NCBI GenBank assembly: GCA_965217605.1
Contig: CBDCJB010000013.1
Span: forward strand, 310,001-374,000
DNA length: 64,000 nucleotides
Direction of reading: 5' to 3'
Origin: JAYYZW01 sp965217605
GTDB taxonomy: Bacteria; Pseudomonadota; Gammaproteobacteria; Ga0077536
Below are positions 8,880-16,716 of this stretch, piece after piece. The position numbers and the translations under genes were made by a program. The notes under the pieces were generated by a model that did no database searches, had not been told where the DNA came from, and was given only the letters and a program-made list of their open reading frames with translations. How positions within the stretch are numbered: position 1 is the first letter of the stretch; each line of letters starts with the position of its first letter.

Positions 8880-9281
8880 TATTTGGCTCGTGATTTTCGA
8901 GAATGCGCGCAGTTGCCGGCGCGATCACCTCATATGGTCGATCGAGAGCATATCGCGGCCGGACGCGTCCGGGAATGGGCCCAAGTGTTTGATTGATAAC
9001 GAACGGTAAATCAAATGGTACCGTTTAGCTAAAATCTTGTGCGCCTACGGGGTCCTCAGCGAATGGCGCGGCTTGTAAGCTCGAGATTTTCAAGTGTGAG
9101 CTAATTTCAATAGGTTAAGGGCCAATACGGGAATCAACATCATCGAACTCGTACCCAACGATTTTGTGAACGGAAAAATTTCCGTTTTTAATTTCAAATG
9201 TTTGAACCAGTTCGCAAATTGTGTGCACAAACTGTTACGACACGTATTACTGGTGACTCGACCCATTTGGGAGGTAAAAGA
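8880..9281. other. Divergent intergenic region of 402 bases
   Basis: No open frame of substance. It is AT-richer than its flanks and must hold the promoters of the leftward acyl-CoA-dehydrogenase-like pair and the rightward VPLPA-CTERM gene. It contains the inverted repeat at 9002-9025 and a second short one at 9170-9185 (ACGGAAA, two bases, TTTCCGT). A GGGAGGT ribosome site for the rightward gene sits at its right end. Confidence 0.7.
9002..9025. promoter_or_regulatory. Inverted repeat resembling a TetR-family operator
   Basis: Perfect 7-bp arms AACGGTA and TACCGTT separated by 10 bases, 123 bases upstream of the acyl-CoA-dehydrogenase-like start. The size and symmetry are those of operators for dimeric repressors. 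No regulator gene is adjacent, so the binder is unknown. Confidence 0.4.
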
Positions 9282-9902
9282 ATGAGACGTTCCATTCTGC
9301 TGGCGCTGGCCCTCGGCGCAATGGCGCTTGCATCTGCGCCGTCTTTTAGTGCGACTCTCGACGGCGACCCGTTCAACGAAGCCTTTTCGACGAATTTTGT
9401 CCCCCAAGCAGGCATCCCGTTTCCATGCGCGCCATGCTTGGTTGGCCCCTCCGCTGAGCTAAGCGGCGGTAATGCTTGGGTCATCGGGGTTATCCCACTC
9501 TACGATGATGACCCGACACCGGCAGCTCCGGATCCAAATGCGTGGACCACAACTACTGGCCTCCCCCTCTCGATTCACTTTACGACGCCGATGGCCGTGG
9601 TGGAATTTTATGCTGCTTCACTCGCCGCGGCTGGCGCTACAATTGACGTGTTCGACCCGATCAATGGCGACACGCTGGGCGTTCCGGTAGCGGTGGTCTT
9701 TTCGCCCCCGGATGGTTTCGGTGCTGGAGGTACGTATTCGTTCGGCGGCAACATTACCGATATCGTCCTGACCCCAGCCGGCGCCGCACCGCTCGCATTG
9801 GATAGCCTCGGCTACACCATGATCCCGATACCGGCAGCGTTGCCACTGCTGCTTGCGGGTATCGCCGGCATCGGGTTTACCGCAAGGCGCAAACGCCGCT
9901 AA
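9282..9902 (+). CDS. VPLPA-CTERM sorting-domain exported protein
   Basis: 206 residues. The start at 9282 is fixed by a GGGAGGT ribosome site and by the signal peptide MRRSILLALALGAMALASA that follows. The C-terminus has the tripartite PEP-CTERM-like signal: IPIPAALPLL, a hydrophobic span (LLAGIAGIGF) and a basic tail (TARRKRR). The VPLPA variant of this signal is processed by exosortases in Gram-negative bacteria with exopolysaccharide loci. The mature region is acidic, rich in Gly, Pro and Asp, and contains a paired Cys motif (CAPCL) near residue 48. Function is probably at the cell surface or in the matrix. A second such protein lies at 49195. No exosortase gene is in the window. Confidence 0.8.
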   Translation: MRRSILLALALGAMALASAPSFSATLDGDPFNEAFSTNFVPQAGIPFPCAPCLVGPSAELSGGNAWVIGVIPLYDDDPTPAAPDPNAWTTTTGLPLSIHFTTPMAVVEFYAASLAAAGATIDVFDPINGDTLGVPVAVVFSPPDGFGAGGTYSFGGNITDIVLTPAGAAPLALDSLGYTMIPIPAALPLLLAGIAGIGFTARRKRR

Positions 9903-9927
9903 GCAGGTAATTCCATACCTCTCCATG

Positions 9928-9955
9928 AAGACCCGGCCTATCCGGGTCTTTTTTT
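9928..9955 (+). terminator. Rho-independent terminator after the VPLPA-CTERM gene
   Basis: A 9-bp perfect stem (AAGACCCGG with its complement), five-base loop CCTAT, then a run of T residues. It starts 26 bases after the stop codon at 9902 and ends at the 3' end of the converging porin gene. Confidence 0.9.
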
Positions 9956-10502
9956 AGAACCGGAATCTGACGGTCGCCCCGAAGATGGCCGCCGTAAAAT
10001 CCTTGTCCCTGTGGCTCAGGCTCAGGATGTGGCCTATGCGCGGTTGCAGGCCACGCAACTGATAGTTATCGAACGTCGAGTATTGATAGCGAAAAAAGAA
10101 CCGGGTCGCCCACGCGTCGTTTGCTTCATAGAGCAGGCTGCTTTCGAAGATGCGATCGGTATTCTGCAGATCCGGGAAGTCAGTGCCGACGTCATCGCCA
10201 GTGAGACCCGCCGCCAACGCACCGTCTGATGCAAAACTGTAATCGCGCTGCTCGTTCGAGTGTTGGTAAAGACCGTGCAGGTCCAACGTTAGACGGTTCC
10301 ATAACTGCATCTCGATATCGAACCCGAGCCTCCAAGTATAGGTTTCCACCCGCATCCGCCATTCGTTATCCAACGGAAACACGGCATCCGTTGGAAAGAA
10401 AAACGGCGGGAAAGCCGGCGGGAACACTGGGAAATCGGCCGCAAAGTCCAGCGGATCGAAGTTATCGATGGTAGTCGGCGTGATGAAGTTGAATGGAGCG
10501 CA
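9954..10502 (-). pseudogene. 3' part of the MtrB/PioB-type porin gene, out of frame
   Basis: This frame carries the continuation of the outer-membrane protein that stops early at 10462. From about 10500 it reads NFITPTTIDNFDPLDFAADF and then alternating amphipathic strands (RVETYTWRLGFDIEMQLWNR, WATRFFFRYQYSTFDNYQL, RIGHILSLSHRD) to a terminal ATVRFRF. A C-terminal phenylalanine after a beta-strand is the usual assembly signal of outer-membrane barrels. The frame is shifted by one base relative to the upstream part. Joined, the two parts give a barrel of roughly 835 residues, while the upstream part alone lacks its last strands. It may be a sequencing error or a true inactivating mutation. 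Confidence 0.75.
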
Positions 10503-12426
10503 TTTCGTGTTGGCGCGCTTCGACACTAACGTGTGCGCTCGCATTGAGCTTCGGTGACGGTTGATAGGTAAATTCAAGGTTACCGTCTGCAGATCGGTCG
10601 TAATCCAGACCGTAGATGACATCATAATCGTTATCGATAAAGCGTACGCTTGCCGCGACGTCGCCGACATCGCCGATCGCAGCGTTCATCCGCCCGTTGA
10701 AGATCTGCTGGTCGCGACCGGCCAGATCGAACTGCTGGAATTCCGCAAGGGTTCTGAGCGGCGTCCCTGAAAAGAATGGCGCCGGCAGCGCGAAAAAATC
10801 CGGGCCTGCAGTATAGAACTTGAAGTCACGGGTAGTATCGACGTCGTCGCCCTTTTTGTACGCGAACTCGTAACTGACGAGCACGGTGGCAAACGGTAAA
10901 CCCCGATTCGTCAAACTGAATCGGTAGCGATCTTCTTTGGTTTTGCGGCGCACGCGATGATCGCGCCGGTAGGTTTCGTGCTCGAATTCAAATTCGACGG
11001 TCGTACGCCAGCCGGGCCGCACAACCCCGCCGCCCTTGACGTTCCACTTGTCGTACCCATAGGGGACCGACTTGTAACGAGGGACGGTGAAGAACGCGCC
11101 GAAGTATGCGTCCTCCGGGATATAGCCGTAGAAATTAAGCGCAGGATTGAACGATTCGTAATTCAAATCGCTGTCGCGATCGAAATAACGCAGTTCGGCT
11201 TTGAGTTGCAATTGGCGGATCGGACGGAACTGCAAGCGCGAATGCGACAACAGCGTCCTGAATTCGGCTCGCGCGCTCGGTTTATCCAGTGCGGTGAGGG
11301 GGTCTAACCAATCAGGTGCAGCCACGTTCACCGTTGGCGCGAGCAAAACCTCGTCCTGCTCGGCTCGGCTATAAGACCAGGACGTGGTGAAACGTCCCGA
11401 GAAGGGCAGTATGAAACCCAGGTCACCCTTCACGTTGTGCCAGCGGTTGTCGGGGTCGAGTGCGAGTTGGCCGACGTCACTGCCGCCGGCCATGAACGGA
11501 TTCTCCCAGCGCAGCGCTTCGTACGGGTTATCAAAGTATGAAAAAGCGTAAGACAGGTTGAGCTGGAGCCAGGGGTGAAGAAGTTGTAAACCTGTCGTCA
11601 AATCGTGTGTTTTATAGTCAACCGGCTCGATCGTTTCGACCACGCTGCCGAAGCCCGGGAATGCGAACGCAAACGCGAGAGAGCCCGAGGACGGCTTTTC
11701 GCCCTTACGTTCTTCGACTCGATAGTCCGCAAAAACCCGCAGGATCTGCAACGGCTTGGCTTCGAACTCGATCCGCCCGCGCTCGCGATTTACCCCGAGC
11801 GCCTGAAAAGTCAGATCCATGAGAGCCGCATCGATCTCGGCATCGGTATTGGCAGCCGGTATCAAATCCACAGGCAATTCCAAATTTCCCGTGCCGATCC
11901 CGTCATAAAAACTTGTCGCATCGTTCATCAGGCGGTGCGGGACTTCGTCATATTCCCCTCTCACGCGTAGCCAGCCAGCGATGCCCGCCTCGCCGGCGTA
12001 ATGTTGATCGTCGCGTTCGACCGCACCACCGTCGGCGTGCAGGTAGGCGCCGATGTGGGAATCACGCAGATCGACGTAGAAATCATTCAATAAGAACCCC
12101 GGGCTCCGGTCGAGATAATCGTCCCAGTAGGCGCGGCGGGTGTCGTTGCCGTTGCTCGTAATGCCGAGGTCGATCGATCCGCGCGCATGTAGACCTCTGC
12201 TCAACTCCCGATAGTCCGGTGGCGTAAATGGAAACGGGTAGAGCGTACCGGTAGGCGCGCGCCGGCGCGTTGGCCGATATTGTGTGAGACCGCGTGGATC
12301 GATGCTGCGCGAGGCTTCGAGCGAGCGCAGGTTGATGCGAGTGCCCGCACCTTCCGCCGCCGTGACCGATTCGGATGCCGCAACGACGATCGCGACGGCT
12401 GCCAGCAGCGTAAATGTACGGCCCAT
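10462..12426 (-). CDS. MtrB/PioB-family decaheme-associated outer-membrane porin, 5' part (frameshifted)
   Basis: Start at 12426 with a GAGGAC ribosome site and a signal peptide (MGRTFTLLAAVAIVVAASE). The N-terminal region (RGLHARGSIDLGITSNGNDTRRAYWDDY, then DRSPGFLLNDFYVDL) and the long succession of amphipathic strands with Tyr/Trp/Arg fit the MtrB/PioB outer-membrane barrel that sheathes a periplasmic decaheme cytochrome and lets electrons cross the membrane. It stops after about 654 residues at 10462 because of a one-base frame change near 10500; the rest continues in the other frame. It lies 47 bases downstream of the decaheme cytochrome gene, as in known mtrA-mtrB/pioA-pioB pairs. I see no CXXC motif at its N-terminus. 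Confidence 0.82.
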   Translation of the reverse strand: MGRTFTLLAAVAIVVAASESVTAAEGAGTRINLRSLEASRSIDPRGLTQYRPTRRRAPTGTLYPFPFTPPDYRELSRGLHARGSIDLGITSNGNDTRRAYWDDYLDRSPGFLLNDFYVDLRDSHIGAYLHADGGAVERDDQHYAGEAGIAGWLRVRGEYDEVPHRLMNDATSFYDGIGTGNLELPVDLIPAANTDAEIDAALMDLTFQALGVNRERGRIEFEAKPLQILRVFADYRVEERKGEKPSSGSLAFAFAFPGFGSVVETIEPVDYKTHDLTTGLQLLHPWLQLNLSYAFSYFDNPYEALRWENPFMAGGSDVGQLALDPDNRWHNVKGDLGFILPFSGRFTTSWSYSRAEQDEVLLAPTVNVAAPDWLDPLTALDKPSARAEFRTLLSHSRLQFRPIRQLQLKAELRYFDRDSDLNYESFNPALNFYGYIPEDAYFGAFFTVPRYKSVPYGYDKWNVKGGGVVRPGWRTTVEFEFEHETYRRDHRVRRKTKEDRYRFSLTNRGLPFATVLVSYEFAYKKGDDVDTTRDFKFYTAGPDFFALPAPFFSGTPLRTLAEFQQFDLAGRDQQIFNGRMNAAIGDVGDVAASVRFIDNDYDVIYGLDYDRSADGNLEFTYQPSPKLNASAHVSVEARQHEMRSIQLHHADYHR

Positions 12427-12473
12427 TGTCGTCCTCGATTTCGCACATGTCTCGTGTTCAGACACCGGTCACC

Positions 12474-13436
12474 TCAGCGATGAAAGCGCGCTCCCGATGG
12501 ATGGTTGGACCCGTGAATCCTGACGTGACAATTGACACAACCACGGTTGATCAGTCGCTCGTCCGGCTGGGTTCCGCTAACTAGATTACCGCGGGTGAAC
12601 AGCGCCGTCGGGTGATCGAGCGTAGCCACCTGCGCGTGGCATTCCTGGCACAGGAAGGGCGGCGCGGTCACGAGCAGGTTCTCTCGATTCGAGCCGTGCG
12701 GAAAGTGGCAGTTCAGGCAGTTCTCAGTGACCGGCGCGTGCTCCCACAAAAACGGACCGCGCTTTTCAGCGTGACAACCGTAACAAAGCTGATTCACCGA
12801 GTCTGCCCTTAAGAGCGGATCGGTCGGCGAGCCGTGCGGATTGTGGCAATCCACGCACGTCATCTTGCCTTCGAGAAGCGGCATATGGGAACGCTTGCGA
12901 AACTGCATGCGCTGGGCTTTGTGGCAGATAAAGCACGTATCGTTGACCGTCGGCTCGCGCAACAGGCCCCTAACCGACGTTCGGGTCATCGGATTGTGGC
13001 AATCGCTGCAGCCGATGTCCTGAGATTCATGCATCGATCCCAACCAATGAAATCGCTCACCGCCGACATGGCATTGCATGCACACCGAGTTCTGTCTCGC
13101 GATCGCCGTGGCGGAGCGGCGGGTGAACGCGATGATCGTGTCCGGATCAGTCGCATTTGCGAAATGTGCCGAGCCCGGACCGTGGCAGGCTTCGCATCCT
13201 GTCGCCTGGAGCTCGTCGCGAGGATTCATCTTGAATACCGATGCATGCACCGTATCGTCCCAGTGCTCTGCTTCAACTTGGTGGCAGATCCGGCATTTTT
13301 TCTCGCCGATATAGGTGCGCTGGCCATTGTCGGCCGTGCCGTTAGATGCGTCGTCTTGCGACGTCGATGGCCAGGCCCAGATAAGGCCTAGAATCAAAAT
13401 GCTGCAAGTGGCCGTGACTGAATGATAAGCCGGCAC
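12474..13436 (-). CDS. DmsE/MtrA-type periplasmic decaheme c-type cytochrome
   Basis: 320 residues with an N-terminal signal segment (TATCSILILGLIWAWPSTS). I count exactly ten CXXCH heme-attachment sites, beginning at about residues 48, 81, 119, 143, 168, 194, 218, 240, 263 and 300 (CRICH, CEACH, CMQCH, CSDCH, CFICH, CVDCH, CYGCH, CLNCH, CQECH, CVNCH). Length and site number match DmsE, MtrA and PioA, which move electrons between the inner membrane and an outer-membrane porin-cytochrome complex. First gene of a two-gene operon with the MtrB-like porin. No outer-surface cytochrome (MtrC/OmcA), DMSO reductase or CymA is within the window, so direction of electron flow and partner are open. Confidence 0.93.
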   Translation of the reverse strand: MPAYHSVTATCSILILGLIWAWPSTSQDDASNGTADNGQRTYIGEKKCRICHQVEAEHWDDTVHASVFKMNPRDELQATGCEACHGPGSAHFANATDPDTIIAFTRRSATAIARQNSVCMQCHVGGERFHWLGSMHESQDIGCSDCHNPMTRTSVRGLLREPTVNDTCFICHKAQRMQFRKRSHMPLLEGKMTCVDCHNPHGSPTDPLLRADSVNQLCYGCHAEKRGPFLWEHAPVTENCLNCHFPHGSNRENLLVTAPPFLCQECHAQVATLDHPTALFTRGNLVSGTQPDERLINRGCVNCHVRIHGSNHPSGARFHR

Positions 13437-13542
13437 GCGTTCCCCTTTGATTCGAGATTATAGAGCGCGGGTCCAGTAGAAGTTCCCCAGATAGGTTTGT
13501 TCCGATAAATGCACCATGTGTTCAAATAGGGCGCGTGCGAGG

Positions 13543-13569
13543 TTCGCCCGCATGCAGGCTCTTACGGAG
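13543..13569 (+). repeat. Degenerate intergenic repeat family A, single arm
   Basis: Reads TTCGCCCGCATGCAGGCTC then TTACGGAG, a variant of the arm found paired at 16647 and 63085. It overlaps the stop codon of the ThDP beta-subunit gene at 13562. Confidence 0.5.
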
Positions 13570-14155
13570 TCGTGCCAAGCAACGCCCGGCGAAACCGGTG
13601 TTTGACAAAGACGCCGTCGCGGGGCGGCAACACCATGTCTGCACTGCGCGGCGTGACTTTAATCACCGCGAACAGCGGCCCGGGCACCTCGTGTAGTTTG
13701 TCGCGAAACGCGCTGACGCTGGCCAGATCCGTAAGCGTACTGGTATCTGCAATCCCCGCGCCGCTGGCGACCGCGGCGAGATCCGTACCGAAGGCCGAAT
13801 GCGTCAGTTGTTCGCCGGTTTCTCCGTAGCGTTCGTTATCGATCACCACAATCGCCAGGTTTGCGGGCTTTTGTACGGCAACGGTGGCCGTGGCACCGAG
13901 CCCCATCAACATCTCGCCATCGCCGGTAACGACCAAAACTCGGTGCGTTGGTTGCGCGAGTGCAAGACCCAGTGCCACGGGTACCGCACTACCCATTCCA
14001 CCCCAGAGATAGAAATTGAGATCGTGATCGCCGGTGCTGGTTAGATCCCAGGTCGTACCGCCGAGCCCGCTGACGACGAGCAGATCACCGCGGCCACGCA
14101 GTAATTCTGCGATCACGACTCGCCGATCCAGCAGCGGCTGCTCGATTGCGCTCAC
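13562..14155 (-). CDS. Thiamine-diphosphate enzyme, beta (ThDP-binding) subunit
   Basis: 197 residues. It has the ThDP/magnesium motif GDGEML starting at about residue 78, with the matching downstream Asn in VVIDNERYGETG about 27 residues later, and the GGMGSAVPVALGLALAQ helix before it. The length and split architecture resemble sulfopyruvate/phosphonopyruvate decarboxylase beta subunits (ComE type). It begins with GTG overlapping the last base of the alpha-subunit stop codon, so translation is coupled. The pair probably decarboxylates a 2-oxo acid in the cytoplasm; the substrate cannot be told. Confidence 0.82.
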   Translation of the reverse strand: MSAIEQPLLDRRVVIAELLRGRGDLLVVSGLGGTTWDLTSTGDHDLNFYLWGGMGSAVPVALGLALAQPTHRVLVVTGDGEMLMGLGATATVAVQKPANLAIVVIDNERYGETGEQLTHSAFGTDLAAVASGAGIADTSTLTDLASVSAFRDKLHEVPGPLFAVIKVTPRSADMVLPPRDGVFVKHRFRRALLGTTP

Positions 14156-14682
14156 TATTGAAACGTTTTAGCGCCGATCAGGCGCTGCGAAAACAACACG
14201 CCGACAGCAATGTCCTCATCGAAGGCGGCTCGGGCCATCGATGCCACCGTCGGTCGCACGTCGCTTCCATAATCGACCGTCGCGAGCCTTATACCCAGTG
14301 TTTCCAACACCGGTGCGGTGGCACGACCCATCGGGATCTGCCACGGATTGCCTTCGCCCTCTCCGCCGCGCATCGTGATCAGGAGCAACAACGGGAATTC
14401 GCAAGCACGCGTGACCGATGCGATGACATTGATGCAATTGCCTACACCGCTGGATTGCATCAGCAGTGCGCCACGCTTACCCCCGAGCCAGGCACCTGCC
14501 AATAACCCGATACCTTCCTCTTCGCTCGTCAACGGTATCGTAAGCATCGCCTCGTCTGCTATGCACAGTTCAATCAAACGCTTGTGGCCCGAATCGGGCA
14601 CGTACGCGATCTGTCGAATGTCGAGTTCGTCGATCACGTCGTGGATATCCGCAGGCCAGTCGACCGGATCACTACCACTCAC
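14155..14682 (-). CDS. Thiamine-diphosphate enzyme, alpha (PYR) subunit
   Basis: About 175 residues, equivalent to the N-terminal PYR domain of ThDP decarboxylases. It shows IRQIAYVPDSGHKRLIEL near residue 25, LTSEEEGIGLLAGAWLGG near 50-68 (Glu that activates ThDP), and GALLMQSSGVGNCINVIAS. I start it at the GTG at 14682 because a GGGGGAGA ribosome site lies seven bases upstream; an ATG at 14718 has none. It makes a heteromer with the overlapping beta subunit. The whole resembles ComDE-like or phosphonopyruvate decarboxylases. It is divergent from the hotdog hydratase gene, with a promoter region of about 125 bases between. Confidence 0.8.
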   Translation of the reverse strand: MSGSDPVDWPADIHDVIDELDIRQIAYVPDSGHKRLIELCIADEAMLTIPLTSEEEGIGLLAGAWLGGKRGALLMQSSGVGNCINVIASVTRACEFPLLLLITMRGGEGEGNPWQIPMGRATAPVLETLGIRLATVDYGSDVRPTVASMARAAFDEDIAVGVLFSQRLIGAKTFQ

Positions 14683-14808
14683 GATCTTTCTCCCCCATGA
14701 AACACGGACGAATTCCATGCGAGCGTAACATTTTCGGAATCGCTCGCGGGCTTATCATTTACACTGTCAAATCATGAGCCGTATCACGTTATCGGATGAA
14801 CGAAGTCG

Positions 14809-15699
14809 ATGCCGGTAAACATCGGCGCTATCGGCTGCACGACTGAATCCGTCGTTCACGAGGTCGACGAGCGATGGATCATGGCTTACAGCGCGGGTCT
14901 CGGGGACATGCACGCCTGCTATCTCGATACCACCCTTGAGGCTGGCATCGTTGCTCATCCGCTGTTTTCGATCTGTCCGGAATGGCCCGTGGTCGAGGCA
15001 TCTCGTAATCTGCTGCACCCGTACGGTTTGACCGAGGAAGAACGCCACCGTGTCGTACATAGCACGCACGACGTGCAGGTGCACCGCCTTATCCGACCGG
15101 GCGATCGGCTGTTGACTCAGGCCACGATCTTGTCAGTGGAGGCGAAGGCACCGGGTGCGCTCGTCTTGGTTCGGATCGATACGCGGGATCAACACGACGA
15201 GCCGGTGGCAACCACGGTTCAAGGCCATCTTTACCGCGAAGTCGCCACAGTAGGTAACTCACAATCCCCCTGCGCCAGCATCCCGCCGCGTCCCGAACGA
15301 ATCGCCCATCGCGAATCACCGATCAAAACGATCAGGCGGCCCGTCGGCGCCAACGCCGCACACATTTATACCGAATGCGCGCGCATTTGGAATCCGGTCC
15401 ACACCGACGTGGCGGTCGCCAAGGCGGCGGGCCTTCCGGACATCATTCTCCACGGTAGCGCTACCCTCGCGCTCGCCGTCTCGGACATCGTCGATCACGT
15501 GGACGCTGGCGACGCCAGCCAGATCCACCGGGTCTACGGCGCCTTCCGCAGCATGGTGCGTATGCCGTCAACCATCGAGGTGCTCATTTATCCGCCGACT
15601 GCTCGTGCAAATGCGGTGAACGTGCGCTTCGAAGTCATCAATGCTGAGGGCCACCCCGCGGTGGCGGACGGCCTCGTAACACTTACGGCCGCGACTTGA
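14809..15699 (+). CDS. MaoC-like double-hotdog dehydratase/hydratase
   Basis: 296 residues comprising two hotdog repeats. The first half (DMHACYLDTTLEAGIVAHPLF, VVHSTHDVQVHRLIRPGDRL) is degenerate. The second carries the hydratase-2 motif ARIWNPVHTDVAVAKAAGLP followed by DIILHG at about residues 191-216, with the Asn/Asp and His needed for R-specific 2-enoyl-CoA hydration. It should hydrate an enoyl-CoA or act as a related dehydratase. Cytoplasmic. Its neighbour is the ThDP enzyme on the other strand; together they hint at a 2-oxo-acid or CoA-thioester route, but no direct link is shown. Confidence 0.83.
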   Translation: MPVNIGAIGCTTESVVHEVDERWIMAYSAGLGDMHACYLDTTLEAGIVAHPLFSICPEWPVVEASRNLLHPYGLTEEERHRVVHSTHDVQVHRLIRPGDRLLTQATILSVEAKAPGALVLVRIDTRDQHDEPVATTVQGHLYREVATVGNSQSPCASIPPRPERIAHRESPIKTIRRPVGANAAHIYTECARIWNPVHTDVAVAKAAGLPDIILHGSATLALAVSDIVDHVDAGDASQIHRVYGAFRSMVRMPSTIEVLIYPPTARANAVNVRFEVINAEGHPAVADGLVTLTAAT

Positions 15700-15713
15700 G
15701 CACAGCCTGTGTT

Positions 15714-16109
15714 TCACTCAGTGGTCCATGTGTCCATTGAAAACGTCGCGGGCAAGGGGGCGAACATCGCGAGCACCGGTCCATCGATGCAGCGGGTCTG
15801 GTGACCCTGGCCGCTCAAATCAGCGGCGATGAATGCGTCACCCTTGCTCCAGCGGCGTACTTCGCTATCCGTCGTAACGACTTCGATCGTGCCCGAGAGG
15901 ACGAGGACGATCTGCCGCGCCGGCGCCTGGTGCCAATCCTGCTCGAGGTGTGCCGGCAGGTCGATGAAACACACGCCGGGGCATGCATAGGGATTCGATG
16001 CCATAAGAATTTCTCCGGTGGCATCCTGATATTCATTCGTCAATGGGATATCAATTTCCTCGAATCGCGATCCCCCTTCGGCGGTCGCCACAAAGCGGGT
16101 GATTTTCAT
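15714..16109 (-). CDS. Small cupin-domain protein
   Basis: 131 residues, starting at the ATG at 16109 behind an AAGGAAGG ribosome site; a longer frame upstream has no such support. The centre is a cupin barrel: HLEQDWHQAPARQIVLVLSG around residues 60-80, TIEVVTTDSEVRRWSKGDAF and then DLSGQGHQTRCIDGPVLAMFAPL. The metal-ligand pattern is reduced (one His in motif 1), so it may be a binding rather than catalytic cupin. It converges with the hotdog gene and is divergent from the rhodanese gene. Function unknown. Confidence 0.7.
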   Translation of the reverse strand: MKITRFVATAEGGSRFEEIDIPLTNEYQDATGEILMASNPYACPGVCFIDLPAHLEQDWHQAPARQIVLVLSGTIEVVTTDSEVRRWSKGDAFIAADLSGQGHQTRCIDGPVLAMFAPLPATFSMDTWTTE

Positions 16110-16226
16110 AGACCTTCCTTTGATAATGCGTGCATCTGATAACGCGTGTGTGATGGCGACAGCACGATACCTCATTACATCAGTACGGTCGTATCCGCTG
16201 CCGTTGATTACAAGAGAGGACGAATC

Positions 16227-16640
16227 ATGATTACTAAGGGTGTAGAACAACTATGTGCCGAAGCTGAGCAGGAAATCGAAACCCTGTCGGTCGAAGACGT
16301 GATGGCGGTCAAGGACGACCCGGACGTTCAACTCGTCGACATCCGCGATATCCGCGAGTTATGTGAGGGCACGATCCCTGGCGCTACTCATGCACCGCGC
16401 GGCATGCTCGAATTCTGGGTCGATCCGGAAAGTGATTACTACCGCAAGGATTTCGGATCGGGCAAGAAATTCATTTTTTACTGCGCAGGGGGCATGCGGT
16501 CTGCGCTAGCGGCGCAATCGGTGCACCGTATGGGTCTTGCACCCGTAGCGCACATGGCGGGGGGGTACACCGCTTGGGTCGAGGCGAATGGACCGACTGA
16601 GCCGAAAGAAGTGAAATTACCGAAACCGAAATCCGACTAA
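16227..16640 (+). CDS. Rhodanese-like sulfurtransferase
   Basis: 137 residues from the ATG at 16227, preceded by an AGAGGAC ribosome site. It has the single-domain rhodanese layout: VQLVDIRDIRELCEGTIPGA near residues 35-53, THAPRGMLEFW, then the active-site loop FYCAGGMRSALAA with the persulfide-forming Cys at about residue 86. No signal peptide, so probably cytoplasmic thiosulfate/sulfide sulfurtransferase or a sulfur-trafficking protein. Downstream is an inverted pair of repeats that likely acts as a 3' stabiliser. Confidence 0.9.
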   Translation: MITKGVEQLCAEAEQEIETLSVEDVMAVKDDPDVQLVDIRDIRELCEGTIPGATHAPRGMLEFWVDPESDYYRKDFGSGKKFIFYCAGGMRSALAAQSVHRMGLAPVAHMAGGYTAWVEANGPTEPKEVKLPKPKSD

Positions 16641-16646
16641 AGCCAG

Positions 16647-16711
16647 TTCGCCCGCAAGTGAGCTCCTACGGCGTCTCCGACAGAAACCGTAGGAGCCCGC
16701 TTGCGGGCGAA
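16647..16711. repeat. Inverted pair of repeat family A (REPIN-like)
   Basis: The arms start TTCGCCCGCAAG and end GCTCCTACGG, and return as the complement after a 15-base gap (16647-16671 and 16687-16711). The same arm recurs at 13543, 22047, 35493 and 63085. Size, palindromy and intergenic location fit REP/REPIN elements. Confidence 0.75.
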
Positions 16712-16716
16712 CCCAT

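Noticed and set aside
9170..9185. ACGGAAA-AA-TTTCCGT followed by T residues as a terminator
   Set aside because: A two-base loop is too tight for a hairpin, and no gene ends just upstream; left as an unassigned inverted repeat.
13448..13466. FNR-box-like sequence upstream of the decaheme cytochrome
   Set aside because: TTGAT is present but the second half (ATCAA) is not, so it does not meet the symmetry of an FNR site.
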